Shown here: positions 20,384 to 29,565 of the stretch, piece after piece
How the letters are laid out: each line of letters starts with the position of its first letter
How positions within the stretch are numbered: the stretch's first letter is position 1
NCBI RefSeq assembly: GCF_022899935.1
Contig: NZ_JALJCJ010000005.1
Coordinates: forward strand, 434,001 to 498,000
Origin: Shinella curvata
GTDB lineage: Bacteria > Pseudomonadota > Alphaproteobacteria > Rhizobiales > Rhizobiaceae
Length of the DNA: 64,000 bases
Direction of reading: 5' to 3'
Notes under the pieces: model-generated
Databases searched by the model: none
What the model was told of the DNA's origin: nothing
The model's input: only the letters and a program-made list of their open reading frames with translations
Position numbers and translations under genes: made by a program

Positions 20384-21261
20384 GCGCTCAAAACCCCGAC
20401 AACGTCATCTCGCACAACAAGCTGACGCGCGCGCTGATCTACACCGCCCTCATCCTGTTTGCGGTCTACTACCTGCTGCCGCTCTACGTGATGCTGGTGA
20501 ACTCGCTGAAGCCCTTGGAGGAAATCCGCCAGGGCGGCATGCTGAACCTGCCGAAGGTCTGGACGATCGAACCCTGGCTGCAAGCCTGGTCGACGGCGCA
20601 GATCGGCGTGCAGCCGACCGGCCTTCGCCCCTTCTTCATCAACTCGATCCTGATGGTCGTGCCGGCCGTGGCGATCTCCACCATCATCGGCGCGCTGAAC
20701 GGCTACGTGCTGACCAAGTGGCAGTTCAGGGGCTCGAACGTCTTCTTCGGCCTGCTTCTGCTCTCCTGCTTCATTCCGTTTCAGATCGTGCTCATCCCGA
20801 TGGCGCGCATTCTCGGCATGATGGGCCTTGCCGGCTCGCTCTGGGGCCTGATCCTGGTGCACATCATATACGGCCTCGGCTTCACGACGCTCTACTTCCG
20901 CAACTATTATGAAAACTTCCCGACCGAGCTGGTGCGCGCGGCGCAGATCGACGGGGCAAGCTTCTTCCAGATTTTCTATCGCATCCTGCTGCCGTCCTCC
21001 GGCCCGATCATCGTCGTCTCGGTCATCTGGCAGTTCACCAACATCTGGAACGACTTCCTGTTCGGCGCCTCCTTCTCCGGCGCGAACACGACGCCGATGA
21101 CGGTCGCGCTCAACAACCTCGTCCAGTCCTCGACGGGCGTGAAGGAATACAACGTGCATTTCGCAGGCGCGATCCTCGCCGCTCTGCCCACCCTCATCGT
21201 CTACATCGTCTCCGGACGGTATTTCGTGCGCGGCCTGATGTCCGGCGCCGTGAAAGGATAA
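20380..21261 (+). CDS. Sugar ABC transporter permease (MalG type)
   Basis: A 293-residue permease with six predicted membrane segments. The EAA loop is ELVRAAQIDGASFFQIFYRILLPSSGP. The N-terminus is cytoplasmic and long (about 20 residues before the first helix at ALIYTALILFAVYYLLPLYVMLV). The start overlaps the MalF-type gene by 4 bases and the ATPase gene follows 5 bases after the stop. Confidence 0.9.
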   Translation: MSAQNPDNVISHNKLTRALIYTALILFAVYYLLPLYVMLVNSLKPLEEIRQGGMLNLPKVWTIEPWLQAWSTAQIGVQPTGLRPFFINSILMVVPAVAISTIIGALNGYVLTKWQFRGSNVFFGLLLLSCFIPFQIVLIPMARILGMMGLAGSLWGLILVHIIYGLGFTTLYFRNYYENFPTELVRAAQIDGASFFQIFYRILLPSSGPIIVVSVIWQFTNIWNDFLFGASFSGANTTPMTVALNNLVQSSTGVKEYNVHFAGAILAALPTLIVYIVSGRYFVRGLMSGAVKG

Positions 21262-21266
21262 CGCTC

Positions 21267-22382
21267 ATGTCGTTCCTCAAGATCAGCAACCTGCGCAAGT
21301 CCTACGGCGCACTCGAAATCCTGAAGGATATCAACCTGGAGATCGAACAGGGCGGCTTTCTCGTGCTCGTCGGCCCCTCCGGCTGCGGCAAGTCCACGCT
21401 GCTCAACACGATCGCCGGCCTGGAGCCGATCACCTCGGGCGATATCGCCATCGACGGGCGCTCGGTCGCGGGCCTGCACCCGTCCAAGCGCGACATCGCC
21501 ATGGTGTTCCAGTCCTACGCGCTCTACCCGAACATGACGGTGGCCGGAAACATCGCCTTCGGCATGGAAATCCGCGGCGTGCCGAAGGACGAGCGCGACA
21601 AGGCGATCAAGCAGGTCGCCGACATGCTGCAGATCGGCCATCTGCTCGATCGCAAGCCGGGCCAGCTCTCCGGCGGCCAGCGCCAGCGCGTCGCCATGGG
21701 CCGGGCGCTGGTGCGCGACCCGAAACTCTTCCTGTTCGACGAACCGCTGTCGAACCTCGACGCCAAGCTGCGCGTCGACATGCGCACCGAAATCAAGCGC
21801 CTGCACCAGCGCATGAAGACCACCATCGTCTACGTCACGCATGACCAGATCGAGGCGATGACGCTCGCCACCAAGATCGCCGTGCTGAAGGACGGCGTGC
21901 TGCAGCAGTTCGGTTCGCCGGCGGAAATCTACAACAACCCGGCCAACATCTTCGTCGCCGACTTCATGGGCTCACCGGCCATGAACCTGCTTTCGGCAAA
22001 GATCGAGCAGAACGGCACCGGTATGGCCGTCTCGCTCGCCCGCCATCAGGCGGAGCCGCTGGTGCTGTCCGTTCCCAACGCGCCCGGCGGGCTTGCCGCC
22101 TACAAGGGCAAAGACGTGATCTTCGGCATCCGCCCGGAAGCCTTGACGGACCCTGACGGCGCGGACCGCAATGCCCGCACGGTTGCGGAGGGCGATTGCC
22201 TGATCGAGGTGGTAGAGCCGGCCGGCGCCGATACCTTCGCCGTCACCCATCTCGGCGGCAAGGAGATCGTCGCCCGTCTTCGTGCCGACGTGCGCATCGC
22301 CGCCGGCCAGACGGCGCGCCTTGCGTTCAACCTCGACAAGGCGGTGTTCTTCGACCCCGCAAGCCAGCTTCGCATCGCCTGA
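21267..22382 (+). CDS. Sugar ABC transporter ATP-binding protein (MalK/UgpC type)
   Basis: A 371-residue ATPase of the CUT1 class. Walker A is GPSGCGKST, the signature LSGGQRQR and Walker B LFLFDEPLSNLD; the switch His is in VTHDQ. Beyond about residue 240 comes the regulatory TOBE/OB domain typical of MalK proteins, including VIFGIRPEAL. It energises the importer formed by the three preceding genes. The first GMC gene starts 7 bases downstream. Confidence 0.92.
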   Translation: MSFLKISNLRKSYGALEILKDINLEIEQGGFLVLVGPSGCGKSTLLNTIAGLEPITSGDIAIDGRSVAGLHPSKRDIAMVFQSYALYPNMTVAGNIAFGMEIRGVPKDERDKAIKQVADMLQIGHLLDRKPGQLSGGQRQRVAMGRALVRDPKLFLFDEPLSNLDAKLRVDMRTEIKRLHQRMKTTIVYVTHDQIEAMTLATKIAVLKDGVLQQFGSPAEIYNNPANIFVADFMGSPAMNLLSAKIEQNGTGMAVSLARHQAEPLVLSVPNAPGGLAAYKGKDVIFGIRPEALTDPDGADRNARTVAEGDCLIEVVEPAGADTFAVTHLGGKEIVARLRADVRIAAGQTARLAFNLDKAVFFDPASQLRIA

Positions 22383-22389
22383 GACAGCC

Positions 22390-23889
22390 ATGACCACGCA
22401 GCCGGACATCGTCATCATCGGATCGGGCATCGGCGGCTCCACAATAGCCGCAGCCCTTGCCGGCTCGGGCGCGCGCATCGTCATTCTCGAGCGCGGCGAG
22501 CGCCTGCCCGACACGCCCGAGACGCGCAGCTACCGCTCGATCTTCGTCGACGGCCATTTCCGACCGAAGGAGATGTGGCGTGAGCCGGACGGCACGGCGT
22601 TCAATCCTGGCAATTTCTATTTCGTCGGCGGCAACTCCAAGCTCTTTGGCGCGGTGCTCCTGCGCTATCGCGCCGAGGATTTTACCGAGATGCAGCATCT
22701 CGGCGGCGTCTCGCCGGCCTGGCCATTCCCCTACGAAGAGCTGGAGCCTTGGTACGGCAAGGCCGAGCGCCTGTTCGAGGTGCGTGGCGAACTGGGCCAG
22801 GACCCGACCGAACCGCACCATTCCACACCCTATCCGCACGGTCCCGTGCCGGATGAGCCGGCCATCGCCCGCGCCCGCGCCGAACTGAAGGCGCAGGGGC
22901 TCAATCCAGCCACCCTGCCGCTCGGCGTCGATATCGACACATGGCTTGCCGGCGGGCGCACGCCCTGGGACGGCTTCCCCAACGCCGGCAAAGGCAAGAA
23001 AGACGCCGAGACCGCGCCGCTCGCCGCAGCCCTGCTCGATCCTGATATCACGCTTGTCACCTCCGCCCATGTCGATACGCTGGAGGCAGGGCCGGACGGC
23101 CGGATCACCGCGATCCACTACACCCACGGCGGCGAGAGGAAGCGGCTTTCGCCGAAACTCGTCATCCTCTCGGCCGGCGCGATCAACTCGGCCGCGATCC
23201 TGCTGCGCTCCGGCGACGGCAAGGGGCTCGCCAACGGCTCCGACCAAGTCGGCCGCAACTTCATGAACCACAATTGCAGCGCCATGCTGGCGATCAACCC
23301 GTTCCGGCGCAACGACAGCATCTACCAGAAGACGCTGATGCTGAACGACTATTACCTGACCGGCGGCCGCGACGGCCTGCCGCTCGGCAATGTCCAGCTG
23401 CTGGGCAAGATCAACGGCGACATTCTGAAAGCCAACGCGCCGGCCTACGCCCCCCGCTTCGCGCTCGACTTCATGGCCGGCCACGCAATCGACTGGTACA
23501 TGATGACCGAGGACCTGCCCAATCCCGAAAGCCGCATCATGGTCGACGGCAAGGGCATCATCATGCAATGGCGGCGTTCCAACATGGAGGCGCTCTCCGG
23601 CCTGGAGGCGAAGATGCGCGCCCATTTCAAGGCCGCCGGCTACCCGATCGTCCTCACGCAGCCCTTCGACAAGCGCACCCCCTCGCATCAATGCGGCACC
23701 GTGCGGATGGGCCTCGATCCGGCATCAGCCCCGCTCGACCCTTATTGCCGCGCCTTCGACCACTCTAATCTCTACGTCGTCGATGGCGGCTGCCTGCCGA
23801 CCTCGGCGGCCGTCAATCCGGCGCTCACCATCGCCGCCCAGGCGCTGCGCGTCGCCGACCATATCCGCACAAAGGAGTTGTCAGCATGA
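22390..23889 (+). CDS. GMC-family FAD oxidoreductase (sugar dehydrogenase type)
   Basis: A 499-residue flavoprotein of the GMC superfamily. The N-terminal FAD motif is DIVIIGSGIGGSTIAAALAGSG, and the C-terminal catalytic region holds HQCGTVRMG and VNPALTIAAQALRVADHI. The chain is shorter than choline dehydrogenase and resembles gluconate/glucoside 3-dehydrogenase-type large subunits by its HQCGT motif. There is no Tat signal, so it is probably cytoplasmic unless a partner is supplied from elsewhere. Position behind a sugar importer suggests it oxidises the imported compound. The stop overlaps the SDR start. Confidence 0.82.
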   Translation: MTTQPDIVIIGSGIGGSTIAAALAGSGARIVILERGERLPDTPETRSYRSIFVDGHFRPKEMWREPDGTAFNPGNFYFVGGNSKLFGAVLLRYRAEDFTEMQHLGGVSPAWPFPYEELEPWYGKAERLFEVRGELGQDPTEPHHSTPYPHGPVPDEPAIARARAELKAQGLNPATLPLGVDIDTWLAGGRTPWDGFPNAGKGKKDAETAPLAAALLDPDITLVTSAHVDTLEAGPDGRITAIHYTHGGERKRLSPKLVILSAGAINSAAILLRSGDGKGLANGSDQVGRNFMNHNCSAMLAINPFRRNDSIYQKTLMLNDYYLTGGRDGLPLGNVQLLGKINGDILKANAPAYAPRFALDFMAGHAIDWYMMTEDLPNPESRIMVDGKGIIMQWRRSNMEALSGLEAKMRAHFKAAGYPIVLTQPFDKRTPSHQCGTVRMGLDPASAPLDPYCRAFDHSNLYVVDGGCLPTSAAVNPALTIAAQALRVADHIRTKELSA

Positions 23890-24656
23890 TCCGCCCCGTC
23901 GCCATCGTCACCGGCGGCCGCCGCGGCATCGGCCTCGGCATTGCAAAAGCGCTCGCGTCGGACGGTTTCGACATAGCGATCACCGGGATCGGTGACAGCG
24001 ATGCGGCAACCGACGCCATGCTCGCCGAATTCGCGACCGCAGGCAGCCGCGCGATCTACCTGAAGGCCGACCTCGCCGATCTTTCCGGACACGCGGCAAC
24101 CGTCGCCGCGATCGAAGACCAGCTCGGCGCCATCGGCTGCCTCGTCAACAATGCCGGCATCGCCTCCGTCATCCGCGGCGACTTCCTCGATCTGGCGCCG
24201 GAGAATTTCGACACGATCGTCGCGACAAACCTGCGCGGCACGGTGTTCTTCACCCAGGCCGTCCTGAAGGCGATGCTGCACTCGAAGCACGCACCCGGTC
24301 CGCGCGCAATCATCAACATCACCTCGGTCTCGGCAGGGCTCACCTCGCCCGAACGGCTCGACTATTGCATGACAAAGGCCGGGCTTGCCGCCTTCAGCCA
24401 GGGACTGGCGCTGCGCCTGGCTGACACCGGGATTTCCGTCTTCGAGATCCGCCCCGGCATCATCCGCTCCGACATGACGGCCGGTGTGGCAACAAAGTAC
24501 GACGCGCTGATCGAAGGCGGCCTGGTGCCGATGAAACGCTGGGGCGAACCGGACGATATCGGTGCTGCGGCCGCAGCGCTTGCCACCGGCAAGTTCGGCT
24601 TCGCCACCGGCTCGGTGATCAATCTCGATGGTGGGCTGTCGATCGGCCGGCTTTGA
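23886..24656 (+). CDS. Short-chain dehydrogenase/reductase (3-ketoacyl-ACP reductase type)
   Basis: A 256-residue classical SDR. TGGRRGIG at 9-16 binds NAD(P), NNAG is at 88-91, Ser147 or Ser149, Tyr160 and Lys164 form the catalytic set (YCMTK), and the C-terminus SVINLDGGLSIGRL is canonical. Annotation pipelines would call it FabG-like, but its place between two GMC genes and behind a sugar importer points to a sugar or keto-sugar substrate. The start overlaps the GMC stop by 4 bases. Confidence 0.87.
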   Translation: MIRPVAIVTGGRRGIGLGIAKALASDGFDIAITGIGDSDAATDAMLAEFATAGSRAIYLKADLADLSGHAATVAAIEDQLGAIGCLVNNAGIASVIRGDFLDLAPENFDTIVATNLRGTVFFTQAVLKAMLHSKHAPGPRAIINITSVSAGLTSPERLDYCMTKAGLAAFSQGLALRLADTGISVFEIRPGIIRSDMTAGVATKYDALIEGGLVPMKRWGEPDDIGAAAAALATGKFGFATGSVINLDGGLSIGRL

Positions 24657-24695
24657 GCCGCCACGCGCCCCAACCGCAATTCTGAGGACCAAGGC

Positions 24696-26351
24696 ATGAC
24701 CTACGACTATATCATCACCGGCGCGGGACCGGCTGGCTGCGTGTTGGCAAACCGCCTCTCGGAAGACCCCACCGTGCGCGTGCTGCTGCTGGAAGCGGGC
24801 GGCGGGGACTGGAATCCGCTGTTCCATATGCCGGCGGGTTTCGCCAAGATGACCAAGGGTGTGGCGAGCTGGGGCTGGGAGACCGTGCCGCAGAAGCACA
24901 TGAAGGGCCGCGTGCTGCGCTATACGCAGGCCAAGGTGATCGGCGGCGGGTCCTCGATCAACGCCCAGCTCTATGCCCGCGGCAATGCGGCGGACTACGA
25001 CCTCTGGGCCAGCGAAGACGGCTGCGAGGGCTGGAGCTACCGGGAAATCCTGCCCTATTTCAAGCGCGCCGAAGACAACCAGCGATTTGCCGACGACTAC
25101 CACTCCTATGGCGGGCCGCTCGGCGTTTCCATGCCCGTCTCGGCGCTTCCGATCTGCGACGCCTATATCCGCGCCGGCCAGGAACTCGGCATTCCCTACA
25201 ATCACGATTTCAATGGCCGCCAGCAGGCCGGCGTCGGCTTCTACCAGCTGACCCAGCGCAACCGCCGCCGCTCCTCGGCCTCGCTCGCCTATCTCTCGCC
25301 GATCAAGGATCGCAAGAACCTGACGATCCGCACCGGCGCCCGCGTCGCCCGCGTCGTGCTCGAAGGTTCTCGCGCGGTCGGCGTCGAGGTGGTGACCGGA
25401 AAGGGCGTCGAGACCATCCGGGCGGAGCGCGAGGTGCTCGTCTCCTCCGGCGCCATCGGCTCGCCGAAGCTGCTCCAGCAATCCGGCATCGGCCCGGCCG
25501 ACCACCTGAAATCCGTCGGTGTCGAGGTCAAGCACGACCTGCCGGGCGTTGGCTCGAACATGCAGGACCATCTCGACCTGTTCGTGATTGCCGAATGCAC
25601 CGGCGACCACACCTATGATGGCGTCGCCAAACCGCACCGCACGCTCTGGGCGGGCCTGCAATATGTGCTGTTCCGCTCCGGCCCCGTCGCCTCCTCGCTC
25701 TTCGAGACAGGCGGTTTCTGGTATGCCGATCCGAACGCGCGTTCGCCGGACATCCAGTTCCATCTCGGCCTCGGCTCGGGCATCGAGGCGGGCGTGGAAA
25801 AGCTGAAGAATGCCGGCGTGACGCTGAACTCCGCCTATCTGCATCCACGCTCGAGGGGTACGGTGCGGCTGGCCTCCGCCGATCCTTCCGCCGCCCCACT
25901 GATCGACCCGAATTATTGGGAAGACCCGTATGATCGCAAGATGTCGATCGAGGGGCTGAAGATCGCCCGCGAGATCATGCAGCAGGCAGCACTGAAATCC
26001 TACGTTCTGGCCGAACGCCTGCCGGGGCCGAAGGTGATGAGCGACGAAGACCTGTTCAACTACGGCTGCGCCAATGCCAAGACGGACCATCACCCGGTCG
26101 GTACCTGCAAGATGGGCACCGGTGCGGATGCCGTCGTCGGGCTGGATTTGAAGGTGCATGGACTTGACGGTCTGCGCGTCTGCGACAGTTCCGTCATGCC
26201 GCGCGTTCCCTCCGCCAACACCAATGCGCCGACCATCATGGTGGGGGAGAAGGGCGCAGACATCATTCGTGGCCTGCCGGCGCTGCCGGCCCAGGTCTTC
26301 CAGTATGAACGCAACGACGCGCGACCGCGTGCACGCGCCAATATCCGATAG
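24696..26351 (+). CDS. GMC-family FAD oxidoreductase (choline/alcohol dehydrogenase type)
   Basis: A 551-residue GMC flavoprotein of the long type. The FAD motif is YIITGAGPAGCVLANRLSED, signature 1 KVIGGGSSINAQLYARGNAADYD, signature 2 GAIGSPKLLQQSGIG, and the catalytic His lies in DHHPVGTCKMG with the second active residue in NTNAPTIMVGEK. It is much closer to choline and aliphatic alcohol dehydrogenases than the other GMC gene in this operon is, so the two are not recent duplicates. Substrate is unknown. Confidence 0.85.
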   Translation: MTYDYIITGAGPAGCVLANRLSEDPTVRVLLLEAGGGDWNPLFHMPAGFAKMTKGVASWGWETVPQKHMKGRVLRYTQAKVIGGGSSINAQLYARGNAADYDLWASEDGCEGWSYREILPYFKRAEDNQRFADDYHSYGGPLGVSMPVSALPICDAYIRAGQELGIPYNHDFNGRQQAGVGFYQLTQRNRRRSSASLAYLSPIKDRKNLTIRTGARVARVVLEGSRAVGVEVVTGKGVETIRAEREVLVSSGAIGSPKLLQQSGIGPADHLKSVGVEVKHDLPGVGSNMQDHLDLFVIAECTGDHTYDGVAKPHRTLWAGLQYVLFRSGPVASSLFETGGFWYADPNARSPDIQFHLGLGSGIEAGVEKLKNAGVTLNSAYLHPRSRGTVRLASADPSAAPLIDPNYWEDPYDRKMSIEGLKIAREIMQQAALKSYVLAERLPGPKVMSDEDLFNYGCANAKTDHHPVGTCKMGTGADAVVGLDLKVHGLDGLRVCDSSVMPRVPSANTNAPTIMVGEKGADIIRGLPALPAQVFQYERNDARPRARANIR

Positions 26352-26359
26352 AGGCAACC

Positions 26360-26677
26360 ATGATCCGCCACTGTGTCTTCATCCACTTCAAGCCGACCAT
26401 TTCCGCCCACTACAAGGCCGAACTGTTCAACGAAATCGACGCGCTGAAGAGCCGTCTGCCCGGCATGCTCGCCGTGCACATCGGCACCAATGTCAGCCCG
26501 GAAGAGGGCATGGACAAGGGATTTGGCGACGGCTTCATCGTCGATTTCGCGGATGGTTTTGCCCGCGACGCCTATCTGGAAGATCCCGAGCACAAGCAGA
26601 CCGGCGGACGCCTGGTCGCAGCAGCAGAGGGCGGTATCGCGGGCATTCTCGTCTACGATCTCGAAACCGACGACTAG
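26360..26677 (+). CDS. Dabb (stress-responsive alpha/beta-barrel) domain protein
   Basis: A 105-residue ferredoxin-like dimeric barrel of the Dabb type, beginning MIRHCVFIHFKPTISAHYKAELFNEIDALK. The family includes small cyclases and proteins of uncertain role. It begins 8 bases after the second GMC gene and ends the sugar operon. The last 4 bases overlap the convergent permease gene at 26674. A catalytic part in the keto-sugar chemistry is possible but not shown. Confidence 0.82.
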   Translation: MIRHCVFIHFKPTISAHYKAELFNEIDALKSRLPGMLAVHIGTNVSPEEGMDKGFGDGFIVDFADGFARDAYLEDPEHKQTGGRLVAAAEGGIAGILVYDLETDD

Positions 26678-27417
26678 ACCCTTCCAGCCCGGCGCGAAAC
26701 CATGCGCTCCATGGCGGAGAAAGCGTCGTAGATCAGCACCGCCAGCACCGCGACGACAAGGCCGCCCTGCAGGACGAAGGCAAGGTTGTTCGATTGCAGG
26801 CCAGCGATGATGACTTCGCCGAGTGTCTTTGCCGCGACCGTCGAACCGATCGTCGCGGTAGCGAGGCTGATGGTCACCGACAGGCGAATGCCGGCGAGAA
26901 TGATCGGCAGCGCCAGCGGCAGTTCCACCTTGGTCAGACGCTGCCACGCGGTCATGCCCGTTCCGCGCGCAGCCTCCACGATTGCAGGCGGCAGGGTGGA
27001 GAGGCCGGTCATGGCATTCTCGAAGATCGGCAGCAGGCCATAAAGAAAGAGCGCGATCAGCGTCGGCTTCTCACCAAAGCCGACGACCGGCACGGCAAGC
27101 GCCAGGACGGCGACAGGCGGAAAGGTCTGCCCGATATTCACGAGGCTACGTGACAGCGGCAGGAACTCCGCCCCGATCGGCCTTGTGACGAGTATGGCGA
27201 GACCCACGGCGACAACGGTTGCGGCGAAGGTTGCGATGAAGACCGTCGTGAGATGGGAGAGCGTCAGCGACAGCAGGCTGCCCTGATTGTATATCGCCGG
27301 CGCATTGGCCTGGACCAAAGGCTTCAGAAGCGGCTCGAACAGCGCAGGCTGAACGAGAAACGCGACCAGTATGATCAGCGCTGCCAGCCGCAACAGATTG
27401 GGCAGGAGCCGTTTCAT
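26674..27417 (-). CDS. Osmoprotectant-type ABC transporter permease 2
   Basis: A 247-residue inner-membrane permease of the OpuBB/OsmY type with about six membrane segments. Its EAA-like loop reads IVEAARGTGMTAWQRLTKVELPLALP. It is the last gene of a four-gene operon (binding protein, long permease, ATPase, short permease), a layout shared with the OsmU/Yeh system. The start overlaps the ATPase stop by 4 bases. Confidence 0.87.
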   Translation of the reverse strand: MKRLLPNLLRLAALIILVAFLVQPALFEPLLKPLVQANAPAIYNQGSLLSLTLSHLTTVFIATFAATVVAVGLAILVTRPIGAEFLPLSRSLVNIGQTFPPVAVLALAVPVVGFGEKPTLIALFLYGLLPIFENAMTGLSTLPPAIVEAARGTGMTAWQRLTKVELPLALPIILAGIRLSVTISLATATIGSTVAAKTLGEVIIAGLQSNNLAFVLQGGLVVAVLAVLIYDAFSAMERMVSRRAGRV

Positions 27418-28352
27418 CGCGGCCTCGCGGCGCGGCGGGCAAGACTGGCCAGCGTGACGCGGCCAAGCGGCACGCCATCCGCGCCGACGACCGGCAGAGC
27501 CTCACGGCCCGACCAGAGCAGCGACGAGAGCGCATCGCGCTGGCTGGTCGCCGCGGCAAGCGGTTCACCTTCCGCGGTGCCTGCTTCCGCGGCCTCGCCC
27601 ACCGTACCGATCGAAAGCAGCCGGAAGGGCCGTTCTCCAACGCCAATCAGCGTCTCGACAAAATCCGTCGCGGGGTTCACCAGCATGTCCTCGGGCGCGG
27701 CGTATTGCACGATCCTGCCCTTGTCCATCACGGCAATCTTGTCGGCGAGGTGAAAGGCCTCTTCCATATCGTGCGTGACGAGCACGATGGTCGTTCCAAA
27801 GTGTTTCTGGATGGCCAGGAGATCCTCCTGCGCCTTGGCGCGGATCACGGGGTCCAGTGCACCGAAAGGCTCGTCCATCAGAAGGATGTTCGGCTCGGCG
27901 GCAAGGGCGCGGGCAACGCCGACACGCTGCTGCTGGCCGCCCGACAGCTCATGCGGATAACGCGGACCGAAGGCGGCGGGATCGAGCTGGAAGAGCGACA
28001 GCAATTCCTTGACTTTGGCCTCGATTCGGCTCTTTTCCCAGCCGAGCAGACCCGGCACGGTGGCGATGTTCTCAGCCACCGTACGATGCGGGAAGAGACC
28101 GTGCCCCTGGATGGCATACCCGATGCGACGGCGCAGTTCATAACCGGGAATTCCACGGTTATCCTCGCCGTCGATGCGGATTGCTCCCGAAGTGGGTTCG
28201 ACAAGGCGGTTGATCATCCGCATCAGCGTCGTCTTGCCGGAACCGGACGTGCCGACGATGACGGTGACCGTGCGCGGCGCGATTGTCATCGAGACATTGT
28301 CGACGACCGTGTTGTCGCCGTAACGCTTGGTGATGTTGTCGATCTCGATCAT
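27414..28352 (-). CDS. Osmoprotectant-type ABC transporter ATP-binding protein
   Basis: A 312-residue ATPase of the OpuBA/ProV type. Walker A is GTSGSGKTT, the signature LSGGQQQR and Walker B ILLMDEPFGALDP, followed by VTHDMEEA. The C-terminal 75 residues resemble a CBS module (ALPVVGADGVPLGRVTLASL), the part that senses ionic strength in OpuA-type systems; only one CBS-like unit is clear. It overlaps both neighbouring permease genes. Confidence 0.88.
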   Translation of the reverse strand: MIEIDNITKRYGDNTVVDNVSMTIAPRTVTVIVGTSGSGKTTLMRMINRLVEPTSGAIRIDGEDNRGIPGYELRRRIGYAIQGHGLFPHRTVAENIATVPGLLGWEKSRIEAKVKELLSLFQLDPAAFGPRYPHELSGGQQQRVGVARALAAEPNILLMDEPFGALDPVIRAKAQEDLLAIQKHFGTTIVLVTHDMEEAFHLADKIAVMDKGRIVQYAAPEDMLVNPATDFVETLIGVGERPFRLLSIGTVGEAAEAGTAEGEPLAAATSQRDALSSLLWSGREALPVVGADGVPLGRVTLASLARRAARPR

Positions 28353-29509
28353 GCGGCCCTGCTGGGTTTGGAATTGGAAAGCTCGGTCGCGGCATCGAGC
28401 ACGGTCGCCGCCGCGAAGGCGAGTGCCACCGTCGGCACCGCACCCAGCAGAACAAGGTCCATGGCCGTCTGGCCGATGCCCTGGAAAACGAAGACGCCGA
28501 AACCGCCGCCGCCGATAAGTGCGGCGATGGTGGCCAGGCCGATATTCTGCACCAGGACGATGCGGATACCCGTGAGAATGACCGGGAAGGCGAGCGGCAG
28601 TTCGACGCCGAACAGCCGCTGGCGATCCGTCATGCCGATGCCGCGCGCCGCATCATTGGCATCACGCGGCACGCCGGCAAGGCCGACGACCGTGTTGGCG
28701 ACGACCGGCAGCAGCGAATAGAGGAAGAGCGCAACGAAAGCCGGCGCGACACCGATGCCGCGGATGCCGATGGCGGCGGCACCAGGCACGTTGAGGGCGA
28801 TCCAGCCAAGCGGCGCGATGAGCAGGCCGAACAGCGCGATGGACGGGATGGTCTGGATGATGTTGAGCACATTGAGCACGCCGGCACGCAGAGTCTCGAC
28901 GCGGTGGCAGAGGATGCCGAGCGGCAGGCCGACCAGCGTTGCTGCCACCAGCGAGCCGAGCGCCAGCAGGACATGGCGCCCGGCCTCCAGCCAGAAGGTT
29001 TCGGCGCGGCTGCCATATTCCTTGAGGATCGAAAGGCCATCCCAGGCGCCGGACATCAGGAGAGCGGCCACAGCGGCGGCAGCGGCAGCCAACAGCGTCA
29101 CCCGCGCAAACGGTGAAAGTCTCAGACGCGCAAGCGCATCGGCGGTCAGGAGCGCAAAGGCGAAGCTCGTGAGCCAGAAGCCGGAGGCCGGCGAGACGCG
29201 GGCATAGGTGTTTTCCGGCGGCGTCAGATGGCTGGCGGAAAGGCCGATGAGGATGGCGAGCACCGACAAAGCGGCAAGGCCCAGCAGCAACCGCAGCAGC
29301 GTCGGCGTCTTCAACACCACGAACACGAGCGCGATGGCAATGAAAATGAGCAATGCCGTGCCGAGACCGGCCGGCAGCGCATCGAGGATCGCCCGTGGTT
29401 CACCGGGCACGATGCGGTTGGCACGAAAATTTGCAAACGGCGCCAGAAAGGCGCCGTAAGCCAGCAAAGCGGCAATCACCACGCCGAGCTTGTCGATCCT
29501 GAACCGCAT
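28349..29509 (-). CDS. Osmoprotectant-type ABC transporter permease 1 (long form)
   Basis: A 386-residue permease. The first 165 residues hold about five extra hydrophobic segments; the standard transport domain follows, with its loop DANDAARGIGMTDRQRLFGVELPLAFP. This long architecture is like YehY/OsmW of the OsmU system. It overlaps the ATPase by 4 bases. The gap of 56 bases to the binding-protein stop contains a hairpin. Confidence 0.86.
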   Translation of the reverse strand: MRFRIDKLGVVIAALLAYGAFLAPFANFRANRIVPGEPRAILDALPAGLGTALLIFIAIALVFVVLKTPTLLRLLLGLAALSVLAILIGLSASHLTPPENTYARVSPASGFWLTSFAFALLTADALARLRLSPFARVTLLAAAAAAVAALLMSGAWDGLSILKEYGSRAETFWLEAGRHVLLALGSLVAATLVGLPLGILCHRVETLRAGVLNVLNIIQTIPSIALFGLLIAPLGWIALNVPGAAAIGIRGIGVAPAFVALFLYSLLPVVANTVVGLAGVPRDANDAARGIGMTDRQRLFGVELPLAFPVILTGIRIVLVQNIGLATIAALIGGGGFGVFVFQGIGQTAMDLVLLGAVPTVALAFAAATVLDAATELSNSKPSRAA

Positions 29510-29531
29510 GCACGCCTTTCAAAGGGGGGAA

Positions 29532-29555
29532 CCCTCCGCCCGTATGGGCGAAGGG
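29532..29555 (-). terminator. Hairpin behind the binding-protein gene
   Basis: CCCTCCGCCC (29532-29541) and GGGCGAAGGG (29546-29555) form a 10-bp stem with one wobble pair and a GTAT loop. There is no T run, and the operon continues. It probably protects the 3' end of the binding-protein message, giving more binding protein than permease. Confidence 0.5.
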
Positions 29556-29565
29556 CGAAAAGAGC

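Noticed and set aside
23772-26357. Very long open frame (861 codons) on the minus strand
   Set aside because: It lies wholly opposite GMC, SDR and GMC genes that have clear motifs. GC-rich third positions remove stop codons from the opposite strand, and the translation shows no known motif.
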